64,000 nt of DNA from Trachythela sp. YZ-2020 (taxonomy: Eukaryota; Cnidaria; Anthozoa; Malacalcyonacea; Clavulariidae), in contig JADLSH010000293.1 of NCBI GenBank assembly GCA_016169945.1, forward strand, positions 1 through 64,000, read 5' to 3'. A program made the position numbers and the translations under genes. This document shows, in pieces, positions 25,401 through 35,945 of the stretch (the first letter of the stretch is position 1; the number at the start of each line of letters is the position of its first letter). The notes beneath the pieces were generated by a model, which saw only the letters and a list, made by a program, of their open reading frames with translations, was not told the DNA's origin and made no database searches.

Positions 25401-26884
25401 GTTAAGGTGTGGTTCCACTTAGTGGGACAGGGCACTTGCACTAGGCATCAACTTTGTGCCAAGGCACATGTATCAATTAAAGATATATCATCAGTATCTC
25501 AACTTAGTCATATAAAACATGTGTACATTGAACGCCACATGTGTAGATAATACAAGACACTGAAAAGTCACATATAAAAGCGTAGGTTGAAGCTCCATAA
25601 AGTAGAATGGTTTATTCACAATTTATATTGATTGAAGTTAACACTGATGAAAGTTGTGATAATTTAACATTGAAATATATGATATATGGTTTAATTCTAC
25701 ATGACCAGCAGTGTAATCTCTCTCAGAAAGGTAGAAGCGCACTTCGACTCGATTGTATTAAAAGCCAATAACACCGTTGTTACACTGTTTGACATGTCGG
25801 CGCAGAACCTTTCATCCATACTGGCTGTGACATTGTACATTAAGCAAATAATAGCGCACATTTAGGTGACATGATTCAACGATTAAATGATCAAAGTTCC
25901 ATATAAAAGTATGAATAGACATCATTGCATTGTGACAGAAAACATTAAAATTCACAGCTTACCTGTATGTTGATTCCCTGTCATAGTGTTGGGACAACTC
26001 AAAGTAGCATTTGTCTTTGTTTATAGGTCGATAACTATGGCCTTAGTAGTATTTTGCACACCAAATGGTCTCTCAGATCGATGAGTTTCAATTCGCCCTG
26101 CCCTTTTCTATCGGTTTTAGAAGCCCTTAATAGGTGATTTATCATCCAAAAGGTGTCAAACGGATAGTTCAGTATGAGCCACGCTGTTAGTACTTTCTCG
26201 TGTAAGATCACGCACAAAACGAAACATCGCTTAGAAAAAATATGAAAAAAAAACCACAAGATATCGATATCTTCGCCATATATTTCTTAGTTGTATTGAT
26301 CAAGTTGGGTATTCCTGGATCCAAATCAGGCCCCTTGGTGATATTTGGTCTGCTTTCCACTTAATTTTTTTGAAAATGGCAAAATTTGCCTTTGTTTGAG
26401 CCTTTCATATCTCCGGGAAACTAAGTCTAAACGCACAAAACTAATCTAGAGAACTATTAATTAACTGTTTTCGCACGCGCTTCCATCCGAATCATTTTGC
26501 GTTTTATAAAGCACTTTAATTAAATTTGATATTCGCAAAGCGTATTTTGATTACACCAAGCGCTTAAGAGTCAAACCTGAGTAATTAAAATGTCATCATC
26601 GTTGAAAATGCGCGTAAGTGAAAGATGATGCTGCAGATAGTATTTGAAAGTAGGTCAGCAAATTTTTCATGATGACCCTGAAATCTACACATATATATCG
26701 TTTTCTTGTAGGAAATGAGACATTTAGTCCGGCACTTGTTTATAATGCCGACCTGAGTTTTAATAGACTACGCCATTATATGCTTTTGTTGATCTGTAGT
26801 GAAGCGGGCAAATACGTTGAATTACTTTATGCGTATTAACTATAAATATCCGCATATAACTTCGAGATGGGCGGCGCGATATGG
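22421..26884. other. No gene recognised
   Basis: AT-rich DNA with only short uninformative frames. One possible TTAACCCATT-type MITE lies at 24967-25153, bounded by inverted TTAACCCATTAAT and ATGGGTTAATA. Confidence 0.4.
24967..25153. repeat. Possible MITE with TTAACCCATTAAT ends
   Basis: Inverted ends resemble those of the 11.3-kb and 37.7-kb copies, but the interior was not convincingly aligned and the unit is longer (about 185 bp). Confidence 0.35.
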
Positions 26885-26959
26885 TTTTAAATGTTGCGAG
26901 GCAATATTTTCTCCCCTAACCCAAACCGCAAAATATTTTCTATAAATAAAAGAGACGAG

Positions 26960-27222
26960 TCCGCGGTCGCGTGCGGTCACCAGTCGCAGTCCGCAGTCCG
27001 CGGTCCGTGGTCCGCGATCACAGTTCAGTCCGCAGTCCGCGGTCCGTAGTCCGCAGTCCGCGGTCGCAGTCCGCAGTCCATGGTTCGCACGGTCCACCAG
27101 TCCGCAGTCCGCAGGTTCTGCGCCCGCTGCATCCCACAGGTCCCGCGGTCCGCGGTCCGCAGTCCGCGGTCCGCGGTCCGCAGTCCGCAGTCCGCGGTCC
27201 GCAGTCCGCAGTCCGCGTTTTC
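26960..27222 (-). repeat. GC-rich minisatellite (GGACTGC / GGACCGC), about 260 bp
   Basis: More than 30 units of GGACTGC, GGACCGC and GGACCAC alternate, often as GGACTGCGGACCGC. It is broken once by a unique stretch near 27115-27140. It is about twice as long as the core of copy 1 and has different unit variants, so the cores expanded independently. Confidence 0.85.
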
Positions 27223-27231
27223 CACCAAACC

Positions 27232-27477
27232 TGACTAAACGCCGTTCAATTTTTGAACGTAGAATTAAATTGGTCAACACCAATAATTAATTGACATGTT
27301 TACACAGGAATATATTATTACATTTCTTCGTCTTGATTGACATGTGTTTAACGCGCCGAAAATGCAAAGCGAATCATTTCCTTCGGTTTGGGGTTTCCCC
27401 TATCTGGGGTTTCCTATTCCAGTCAACTGCATTTGTATTGGTCACTTTTAATAGGCCTTTATTAGGGCGTTTAGTCA
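27232..27477. mobile_element. Extra segment bounded by 12-bp inverted repeats within copy 2
   Basis: TGACTAAACGCC (27232-27243) and GGCGTTTAGTCA (27466-27477) are perfect inverted repeats. Copy 1 has a single TGACTAAACGGC at the matching place and lacks the segment. It is either a small TIR element or a local inverted duplication. Confidence 0.5.
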
Positions 27478-27580
27478 TGAAAGCTGGGTTTTCTTGCAGG
27501 CCTCCCTCATTCGGCAAGCTGTTCTTCTTTTACCCTCCAACGAGAGGCCGGCCACGCAGCTAGGCAGATTCGGATTCAGG

Positions 27581-28979
27581 GAACGACGAATGACGTCTAA
27601 AATTTCTAATATTTTTATCCTGGCAGGCGCATCTTTCCATATTTTTACATTAGTCATATTATATGTCTAATGGGCTCATTCGCTAAACATGGGTGAATTT
27701 CGTGAAGTTCACCACGTATTATTCAGAAATGCGCCTATATCTTATATGCAACGAACAATTGAGTTAGAAACACCTAATGAATGGTCGCATCGCCATCGCC
27801 TTTGACTATTGTGTGTAAAGAAGCCAGACCCCTGACGCGTCACTGCTTCTATTGACCACATGATTTGGTCGCCACGAACCTAGCATGAACAGGTGGAGCT
27901 TTGTGATTGGTTGATTATGACAATAGAAGACAATAAACTATAGAAATTATTTTTCAAAGGAACGAGTCATAAACACTGATAACTTTTGTTTCAGAAAGCC
28001 AATCACAAAATGTGTTCATATTAGGTAGGTACTTACTGCATGATTTCATTGATTTGTCAGATTGACGTCATTGCTCGCTCGCCTCTTAATCAGGGCTCTC
28101 ACTTTGGCGAAATTTCCTTAAATTGAGAAATTTGACCTTTTATTAGTTTTTAAGAGACTTTTAAGGAAATATAATTTTTATGGCATTTTTAAGGAATTTT
28201 GAGTTGAAAAACACACTCCAAACAATAATTAGTTATTACGTACACTGTTTGTTATACCTATAAGTTATATCCATTAACCTAATGAAAGTTTTTGGCAGTA
28301 GTTTTTACTGAAATCGCTGATCATCTTCAATTTGATTGTTCGTACTTCGTTTTTTAAGTCTCTGAGTGACTCTGACTCTCTGTTTTATTGCTAAATTCAT
28401 AATCAGAAAATTCAGAATTCGCCATTTTCCGAAGAAAAAGGTATTTAAATACATATTTTCGCATTTTCGCGCCAATTTAGCACATACCTATGATCGTACA
28501 TAACAAGGTCACTGGGGTGTTCTACTCGGAAACTAGGCCGAGATGTAAGGAAAGTTTTGTAGACTTATGAAATTTTAACCGCATTTAGAATAAGGAAAAT
28601 TTGGAATTCGTTCTGAAGAGCCCTGCTCTCAATATTATGATTAGTTATTAAATTCAGGAAATATGGAGAGCTGTAAATTTGAATATGCTTGCTCAAATTT
28701 CATGTAAAAGACGCCGTTAGTCAAAGGTGTTTCCTTGCGAACGCAAAGGCAAACTGTATTATTGTTATAGTATTATAAAAGATTACGTTATATAATTCTT
28801 ATTCCGTGTATTCTGACTATGAAAGAAATAAGTTTGTAATTTATAAAATGAGCATGACCATCTCTGAGACAGTCGACGCAGGCCATTCCATTTAATACCT
28901 CCCCTATGGACGAGATGTCAGATTTATATGCCTTCTTAAGAAATCTTATATTTGCCGTGTGACCCTCACAAGTCGGCAA
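27581..28979. other. No gene recognised
   Basis: No family signature. Around 28100-28620 there is a patch rich in AAGGAAATTT/AAATTTCCTT words that looks like an old decayed repeat. Confidence 0.35.
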
Positions 28980-29135
28980 ACCTCAGAAATTACTCTGAAC
29001 GGTATGAGAAATTCCTGAACCCCTCAGTAATTTTGCAAATTTCCTGAATCCCTCAGAAATTTGAGAAATATTTTCTCAACCCCTCAGAAATTCGATAAAT
29101 ATTTTTGCAACCTCTCAAAAATGTAAGAAATTGGT
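28980..29135 (+). repeat. Tandem repeat of about 40 bp (CCCCTCAGAAATTtgagAAAT...)
   Basis: Four diverged units each contain CCTCAGAAATT or CCTCAGTAATTT, then a GARAAAT or GCAAAT word, then a return to CTGAACCC or CTCAACCC. Confidence 0.7.
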
Positions 29136-30290
29136 CTATAAATGCGAGAATTATTTATTATTTAGCAAACAGTTAAATACTGAGAGGCCTCTGCTTGCAG
29201 GGTTAACGTTGATACAGCTAATTATCGATTACCGGATAATTTTTCCTTAAACCGGTAGAGCAAGTCAACGGCTGAATATTGATCTAATAATATAATATTG
29301 ATTGTCAAACAATCAATAAAGAACTATGGATATACCAAAAAGACATTTTTTCATAGTTTCTAAATTCAGCTGCTTTATTATTTATACACACAACTATTAA
29401 ACAGACATTTCAAATTTGACCTGTATTGATTAACCAATAGCCTTAGGTCAAATATTTCAGGTATGATATTTGATCATAGTTATTTCCTGATACTTAAGAT
29501 TTTAGCTAGATATAGTATACAGTCATTGAAATATTTTGTTAACTAAAGATGCTATTCTAGTGCTAATTATCTATCAACACCATATTTCACAGTCACTACT
29601 CACGAGATTTAAAACTACAGTGTCCTTTATATCTAGTTTTCGAGAGAGTTTGGTTAAAGAGAGCTTCATAACAATTGTAAAATATATTTCATAATACCTC
29701 TCAAGTCTCAATTCGACCAATATATATAATTTATGTGGCCCATCATGACCTTTGAATATAGTTTGAACATTCACGTGCATGAAAGAGTTTGTACAATATA
29801 TTACTTTTGTACCGGTTTGTGCAGTTTTACTGCCATGGTTTTCATGGACGCTTGTCCGTGTTAACGTTTCCCCGTCATTGACATCCGCGCTTATCGCTCG
29901 TGGTTCGTGGCCAGGGTTAAGTTGTCTGAACCATAGCATGTAAGTGTTAATTACCTAACAACACCATATTTCATGGTCATGAGATAACAAACTAAAAGTT
30001 TTAAGCTACAGCGTTCCTAATAATTTTGAAGCAAAAATCATGTTTTCAAACACACGCACTTTAACATAATGCTGTCTACATGAACGACACGGTCTATTTG
30101 TCGATCTGTGCTATGATCTGTGCGAGTGGCATATAGAGCATACACTGTATCTCGATCGTCTCTCGTTTGGGTATAATTTGCGTTGTGTATATCAGCGTCT
30201 CTTCGACAATCGGGAACAGCAAGCGGAGGTTCTTTCAATAATGGTTGTAAACAATGACGGACACAGTGGTTTTTAAGATATATGTTTACT
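29136..30290. other. No gene recognised; short direct duplication
   Basis: AACACCATATTTCA followed by a GTCA word and an AACTACAG/AGCTACAG word occurs near 29575-29630 and again near 29958-30015. The minus-strand frame at 29574-29939 has no recognisable motif. Confidence 0.4.
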
Positions 30291-30608
30291 TACAATTCAT
30301 ACTCTCGTCAAGCGAGTCAGGGAAAACTATATACAAAACAATATCAGAAAAGTGTGTGTAAAGTGCGAGTGTAATTTTATCCATGTGAATGATCTTAGCC
30401 AATCAAGTTCGAGTACGTTTTGTGGTTACTATAAATTGTACATTAATATGACGTGTGCTAGATCTATGTTATTAAAGGTGTGTAATTTGATATCCATAAA
30501 GTTAGTGCAACTATAATCTAAAGTACTAAAGTGTTTGTCGCTATTTCGCGACATTTTCCTGGGGGCGCAACAATGTGGATGTCCAGCTTTTAATTTTCTC
30601 TTTCGCTG

Positions 30609-30966
30609 CTATACTGCTGTCGCTCTTCTCTCTCTATGTGGTGGGTCGCTGGATGTTTGTAAAGTTGTTGTAGCTCTGATTTCCAGTGGATATAGTTTTG
30701 CAATCGGTCGGTTAGTACGACCGGTGCTTGTTCTAATATTTACTGCTCGAACCAGACCATCGTTGCCAGTGATGAGGCTTTCAACGACCGCTAATCTCCA
30801 ATTGATACGTTTCGTGTCATCATGGACTTGCACGACGTCACCAACCTTTATAGGAATCTCGTTTTTCCAAATTGTCTTGTGGAATTCTCGAAGGGAACTT
30901 AAGTACTCCTGTCGCCAACGAGGTCCACGAGTCCAGAGCGTGGATGTGGATAGTTCAGCAGCTTAA
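30609..30966 (-). pseudogene. BEL/Pao pol C-terminal domain (DUF5641-like), joined to the RNase H linker
   Basis: The frame encodes LSTSTLWTRGPRW, typical of the linker after RNase H, and then at once RQEYLSSLREFHKTIW and IPIKVGDVVQVHDD, the domain that follows the integrase in BEL/Pao pol. RPIAKLYPLEI closes the domain. About 400 residues of integrase expected between the two are absent. A TGA and a one-base frame offset separate this segment from the RNase H frame. Confidence 0.8.
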
Positions 30967-31650
30967 TTGTATACCTCTGGTTAGGAGGTCAGCGGGGTTA
31001 TCTCCTGTTGGACAATAGCTCCACGAGCCGTTCTTTGTGGTTGACTGGATTTCTGTAACGCGGTTGAGGACGAATCGCTTCAATTCTTTCTTGGAAGACA
31101 ACCAGTAGAGGACTATTTGACTATCTGACCAGAGATAAACGTTGGACACTTGTAGATGGGTTTGGAGATGTGAAGTTAATCTTGCACCAAGTACGGTTGC
31201 CATTAACTTGAGTGGTACAACTCGGGATTTGGCCATAATTAATGCTGTTTCGTGCCCATTAGTAATGTATGCGACTGCTCCATAAGCTTCGACACTGGCG
31301 TCGACAAATACGTGGAGGGAAGTATTGGGAGGCCATGTTGATGAAGACAGGAAATAACGACGAGGAATTTCAGTTTGTGAAGTGGTTTGTAAATCGTTAG
31401 AGAGGGTCAACCATTTCTCCTGGAGCTCTTGTGGTAGAGGTTCGTCACAACTGTAGCCTTCTTTCCACAGTTCTTGCATAAGTATCTTGGCTCGGATGGT
31501 TACTGGGGTTAAGATTCCGAGTGGGTAATAGATCTTAGAAGATTCGCGAAGAACTTCTCTTTTTGTGGTTATATTGTTGGTGTTGTTGGGTGGTTGTCGC
31601 TGCTGGAATTTGAGTGTGTCTGTGTTGGTGTTCCATCGAAGCCCGACCAC
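30955..31650 (-). pseudogene. BEL/Pao RT connection and RNase H domain (element 1)
   Basis: The 231-residue frame begins in the RT-RNase H connection (SSKIYYPLGILTPVTIRAKI, the Peptidase_A17/Pao hallmark). RNase H follows with FVDASVEAYGAVAY (first catalytic Asp), LKLMATVLGARL (Glu replaced in the usual KLELMA box, here LKLMA) and LWSDSQIVLYWL (second Asp kept). It ends GDNPADLLTRG, the typical last motif before the linker. The lost Glu suggests no activity. Confidence 0.85.
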
Positions 31651-31749
31651 TTTTGTTTCTGGATCTTTGTCCTGAAGACCTTAATGGTCTATGGCTGATG
31701 CACGAACCGTGGGGTTGTTGGAATTCCACGATCTTAGGTTGAAGCCGGC

Positions 31750-32396
31750 AGGTGACATTATGAGCCTTGATCGTTCGAGAAACGTCGATGTTTCGTCTTC
31801 ACTGTCGGAGTCAGTGGCTTAGTTGTCAACATAAATATCGGTCTTCATTTTCTCAGCGACTGGGTGATCAATACTGTCCAGATGTTTCTTGATCGTTGCA
31901 TTAAGAATAAACGGCGAGCATGATGCACCAAACAAGATGGACTTAAAACGATAGACGCCGAATCAGCTTTCTGGGTCCTTTGGGTCTGATAACCAGAAGA
32001 ATCGTGTAGCATCTCGATCTTCCTCATTTAGGATTATGTGGAGAAATGCTTTCTCTATATCGGCAGTCAAGGCGTAGCGGTAGAGGCGGAATCGAATGAG
32101 GATGACGGTGATGTCGTTTAAGAGAGGAGGACCGGTAGTAAGACAATCATTCAAGCTTGGTTGACTATCGTTTTCACGGCAGCCGCAGTCAAAGACAACA
32201 CGAAGTGGTGTGGTGGAGGAGTCTTTCAAGACAGCATGATGTGGAAGGTAGTGACCTCTGTTTTGGATCTTTCCAGAATGTGGGATTTTCTCGATAAATC
32301 AACGTTGTTCTTGTTCTGTAATGATTTGGGCGTATGTTCTCAGTTTTTCGGGATCTGATGCCATCCGTCGTACTGTGGAGCGGGTTCGTCCCCTTG
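31750..32396 (-). pseudogene. BEL/Pao reverse transcriptase (element 1)
   Basis: The frame at 31963-32229 encodes TTPLRVVFDCGCR, SLNDCLTTGPPLL and ALTADIEKAFLHI, with the first catalytic Asp in ADIEKAF. In another frame near 31930 follows SILFGASCSPF. The active-site box reads IYVDN near 31825-31840 and is followed by an in-frame TAA and then an acidic stretch. The upstream RT part (32230-32396) is split over frames. Confidence 0.8.
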
Positions 32397-32738
32397 CTAT
32401 TCTTTCATTGGTGGGAAGTGATGGGTGATTAGGTTTCCAAGGCAACTTTGCACTGTAGCGTTAATTTTCAAGGTGGATTGAGGAATTTTGGTAATCTTGA
32501 CGAATTCTCTTTTTTCTTCTTCGGTTTCATTCGGTAGAATGCCTATGGATTCCAAGTTCCAGAACTGTTCTAGGGTTTCTTCATCTCGTTCTGTGGTAAC
32601 GATCGCCTTGAGGTTAGTAGCACTGAGTTCTGATGCGGAACAATGGGTGGCAGTTGGTCCAGACAGCAGGTAGCCAATCTTTGATTTGGCGGGAGTAGGT
32701 CCGGATCCTCGAATAATCTTGTCTTCTACAACGTCCAA
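32397..32738 (-). pseudogene. BEL/Pao protease-RT linker (element 1)
   Basis: The frame contains SKIGYLLSGPT and EQFWNLESIGI, sequence typical between the BEL protease and RT. It continues the protease frame with a short overlap at 32726-32738. Confidence 0.75.
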
Positions 32739-33352
32739 TAGTGGTCTGCACCAATGAGTGAGATCTTGAATTGGTCATCACTGGTAACGGGATGAGCTAG
32801 CTTGAGGTCTTTAAGGTGAGGTAGGTCGTGTATGTCGATGGTAATATGATTATTTTGTGGTATAGCAATCACCGGGATAATTACGACTTGGATTGGGATA
32901 TTTTCACCAGTGTCTGTTTGTAAATGTACGGTAGCAACATCGACTCTCTTAACTGATGATTGGGTACCACCAAACACTGACAAGTGTAAAGGTTCGGTCT
33001 TTTCTGGTACGAGGTTGAGAGTTTTTGCCAATTCTTCAGTTATGAAAGAACGTTGGGCACCTTCATCGAAAAGGATATGTGCTGTTGCGGTTCTGTTTCT
33101 GGACTCTACGGTGGTTATTGCTGTTTTCAGTAGGGTACATCGGTGGGAGCGGTACTTGTTGTCGAAAAGGTTGGTATGAAGGTTTGAAACAGAAGTTGGT
33201 GTAGTGATACTAGGTGTCTGTTCGCTCGTGTTGGTTGTTTTAGCTACGGCGCCACTGTCGGTACACATACATTGTACATTCCGGCCTTTGTCTTTTACGT
33301 TTCTGCGCGTTTGAGCAGGTTTTTGTTCCAGGCGTTCTAAGTTCCTAGACAA
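32726..33352 (-). pseudogene. BEL/Pao aspartic protease (element 1)
   Basis: The 208-residue frame carries the retropepsin-like flap and active-site region: ILFDEGAQRSFI stands where BEL proteases have a D[ST]G-type motif, with Glu in the middle position. LSVFGGTQS and IHDLPHLKDLKLAHP follow, and it ends with LIGADHYW, the usual protease C-terminus. The Glu in the active site casts doubt on activity. Confidence 0.8.
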
Positions 33353-33880
33353 AGGCTTGTGTGATGGTTCTGGTGACAGTGCCTGCAGCGGTTGGTGGAT
33401 TTACACTGTGACACGCGATGGTTGTTAAGGCAGTTGAAACAAGTTCGCCTGAAACGCAATTTGTTTTCGTGCAGCTGGTCACAGGTTACTACCGTGCAAT
33501 CGTTCGATCTGTGAGATCCCCTGCAGAAGGTACATGCTTTCGGTGTAGAGGTTAGATGTTTGAACTTTGAGTTGCTGAAATTCCCCCCAGGCCTTTTGTA
33601 TTGGCTCGCGTTCGTTAATAAGCTCGAAGTGGAAGGGAAGGTGTCAAATGACTGACTTAAATGGTTAAGTTTATTTGTCTCTTCACCTGCCTCAAGAATT
33701 ATAATTTCCTTCGAAACAGTTTTGCGTAATTGTTCTAAATTTAAATCTGTGGTCCCATGCTCTCGGATAAGATTGTGCTTTACTGTGGTCGGAAGTTTAC
33801 TCAAGATAATAGGCACTAGGATATCACCATAGGAGTCTTGTGCTTTCCCCAAAGCTTCAAGGCTTCGGATATATATATAG
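33337..33880 (-). pseudogene. BEL/Pao gag C-terminal part with zinc knuckles (element 1)
   Basis: The frame contains the capsid-like segment LGKAQDSYGDILVPIILSKL. Then come three Cys/His clusters: CTFCRGSHRSNDC, CFNCLNNHRVSQC and CRHCHQNHHTSLC, the CCHC nucleic-acid-binding knuckles of BEL gag. The frame opens into unrelated sequence before IRSLEALG, where the hammerhead-bearing segment starts, so roughly the first half of gag is missing. Confidence 0.85.
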
Positions 33881-33886
33881 TCAAAT

Positions 33887-33930
33887 CTGCAGACATGCAT
33901 GTTTCGCCGTTCAACGGCTCGTCAGTGCAG
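33887..33930 (-). ncRNA. Type I-like hammerhead ribozyme motif
   Basis: On the minus strand the order is CTGCA (stem I), CTGACGA (core), GCCGTTGAACGGC (stem II, 5 bp with a 3-base loop), GAA (core), ACATGCATGT (stem III, 3 bp with tetraloop TGCA), C (cleavage site), TGCAG (stem I partner, 5 of 5 pairs). All invariant hammerhead core positions are present (CUGANGA, GAA, A-U at the base of stem III, cleavable C). The minimal stem III is typical of motifs in Penelope-like elements and retrozymes of animals. It sits where the BEL gag is truncated, next to a TA-rich junction. Activity is not shown. Confidence 0.75.
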
Positions 33931-34091
33931 CTTGTAACGCAGTCTAGATGCGAGTGACTTCGTATTTATACACCATACTCTTGCCCTCACCAAGCGCATG
34001 TGGTACAATACTCAGACACACGCATCCAGACATGCGTGAAGTGTCTTGGGGCCAGAGTGCTCAAACGACCACAAGGGAAGTGAGCTTTTGC

Positions 34092-34093
<2 letters not shown>

Positions 34094-34157
<64 letters not shown>
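34094..34157. repeat. (AT)n microsatellite, 64 bp
   Basis: Uninterrupted AT dinucleotides. It borders the hammerhead-bearing segment on the far side, while a second short (TA)n run (about 33869-33879) borders the near side. Confidence 0.95.
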
Positions 34158-34161
<4 letters not shown>

Positions 34162-35753
34162 TACACAATGTTTTATTTTTATAAATATGTTGTAGTATTT
34201 CTTATATACCTTAAAATCTTCGACAGTTTGACTGTTTAACTGTTTAGTTTGATAGTTTCTCCTTCAGAAATAGAACAACTATATTTGAAATTGGCCACAT
34301 ATTTTAAAGCATTCGTTCTAGTCGATACTTTCGTATTGAAAACCTTCGTATTTCCACGTTTTTATATGAATTAACGACGTTTTGTCAATTTATTTTGACA
34401 TTTCAAAACATAAGCGCCATGTTGAGTTTAAGATCTAGCCTGCGAACAGGCAAAATTGAATGATGTAATGGCCTTGGAGAACATTACGTCATTGCATTGT
34501 AAGCCACTTGCTGATTGGTTATCAATTTAAATAAGCTCGTCGCTGAATGGCTATAAGCTAACAGCAAACAGCAAACAGCAAACAGCACGATGGCAATATA
34601 TCTGCATTCGCAGATACAAAAAGCGACTGAATTGTTTGTTTATTGAGATCATTTCCATTGGAATGTGTCGCAAATACGAACTTCATTTTCCGAATTAAAA
34701 TTACTAATCATTGATTTATTTAATCGGAAATACTGAAATTGCGGTCCAAAGCAATTATATTATAAGTAGTATCTAACGAGCAATTTGATTGGCTAATTCG
34801 CGTGCTTTATGACGCGATAAAGCACGGCCACCGTTTTGATTTTTTCTCCCTTTGTCCCCGCTTGTTAAATTTTCCTCGGAATTGTCAATACAATATGAAC
34901 AAAATTATAATAGTTTTAAATCCAAAGTCTGCCAGAAAGCAAGAAAAAGTAGACCTAAACGAGATGGAAAAAGCCAGCCAACAAATAACAACGGGATCCA
35001 TAAACGGCGAATAAAGCTTCGTAGCTGTTTCTGAGTTTGAAATATACTTTTTTGCTTGAAAGTTCGCATTCAACGGCAACAAGAAACGCGAAAATCTGTG
35101 CTATTTTGACATTTAAAGGTACAAAAACTGTATTTAAACACAAACCAAACCAAATTTATCCACAGTTCTAGGTGCAAAAAATTAAAATTAACCATTTTGG
35201 CATTGATTTAGATAACACTATGTGTACAGTTTTTAAGCTGTCAAGATGCAACGACAAAAACCTACACAAATACGACATGTTTATGCATTTCTTGACAGTT
35301 TGTCTGAGAAAATTTTTAACCACCAACCACTGAATTAGTAAAAAACAAAAAATATTCAAACAGTACCTTCAAACAAAAACTGCCCAATATATTTGGTTCA
35401 AGATGAAAAATCAACTTGACAGCCAATGTCGTCAAAGCAGTTGACAAAAACCCTTCGCTTTTATACCGAATCCAGGACAAAAGTGAAGCAGAACAACGAA
35501 AAACCAATCTGTCTATCATTGTGCACCATATTTGAAAAATTTTCAACAGTTTTTGTGCCTTTTTAATCCCTAATTTTTGTTGAGTTGCAAGTTTTTCGCT
35601 CCTTCGCCGGCCAGAATTCAACCGTAGTTGTTGCCAAGCAATGAAAACATTGAAAAGCTTGCGAGTGACGTCAGTGATTACATGTCAGGAGAATATCAAT
35701 ATTGATCTTTGAACAAAATTGTTTACTGTGCTTATCTATCACTTATAATATAA
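34158..35753. other. No gene recognised
   Basis: Contains four copies of the heptamer ACAGCAA (34561-34588). Frames around 34802-35034 and 35316-35621 have no recognised motif. Confidence 0.4.
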
Positions 35754-35945
35754 AAGAATTAAAAAAACAAATGTTTGTATGGTGTAATAATGCACTGCAT
35801 GAGGGAATGTTGGGAGAATACTCGAGAAGCGTGTAAAAAACACGGCTACGCCTCGTGTTTTACAAGCGTCTCTCGTATTCTCCCAACATTCCCCCCTCGT
35901 GCATTATTACACCATAACGGCACGCGACTCGTTTTTTAATTCTTA
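35754..35945. mobile_element. Foldback (near-perfect palindrome) MITE, about 190 bp
   Basis: The left arm (AAGAATTAAAAAAAC, GTGTAATAATGCAC, GAATGTTGGGAGAATAC, GTGTAAAA) is the reverse complement of the right arm (GTTTTTTAATTCTT, GTGCATTATTACAC, GTATTCTCCCAACATTC, TTTTACA) with few mismatches. The turn is near 35847-35851. There is no coding content. It would be removed or rearranged easily during cloning, so its presence argues for a careful look at the assembly. Confidence 0.8.

Larger units (their letters stand above)
26889..27577 (-). repeat. Dispersed repeat with minisatellite core, copy 2 (inverted relative to copy 1)
   Basis: Read on the minus strand it shows the same blocks as the 22.1-kb copy: CGTGGCCGGCC, TCGTTGGA, CTGCAAGAAAACC, AGCTTTCATGACTAAACG, core, TTTATTTATAGAAAATATTTT, GGGAGAAAATATTG. 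It differs by a longer core and by about 235 extra bases (27232-27477) placed next to the GACTAAACG block. Confidence 0.75.
30554..33880 (-). mobile_element. BEL/Pao LTR retrotransposon 1, integrase deleted and 5' truncated
   Basis: On the minus strand the order is gag end with zinc knuckles (33880-33337), aspartic protease (33352-32726), linker (32738-32397), RT (32229 to about 31750), RNase H (31650-30955), then directly the post-integrase C-terminal domain (30966-30609). The whole integrase (HHCC finger and DDE core) is missing. The 5' part of gag and the 5' LTR are also missing; a hammerhead-bearing segment and (AT)n DNA stand there instead. A possible 3' LTR starts at 30553 (minus strand TGTCGCGAAATAGCGACA), but with no second LTR this cannot be confirmed. 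Stops and frame changes make it dead. Confidence 0.85.

Noticed and set aside
26840..27283. 147-codon minus-strand ORF rich in GLRTAD repeats, and plus-strand partners
   Set aside because: It is the translation of a GC-rich heptamer minisatellite. All frames stay open because the unit length and composition avoid stops. No start context or homology.
29574..29939. 121-codon minus-strand ORF
   Set aside because: No motif, no splice or promoter context, and part of it lies in a locally duplicated AT-rich repeat.
30535..30966. 143-codon plus-strand ORF
   Set aside because: Antisense shadow of the BEL/Pao post-integrase domain, which is clearly coded on the minus strand.
34081..34160. ORF of IYIYIYIY residues
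   Set aside because: Translation of the (AT)n microsatellite.
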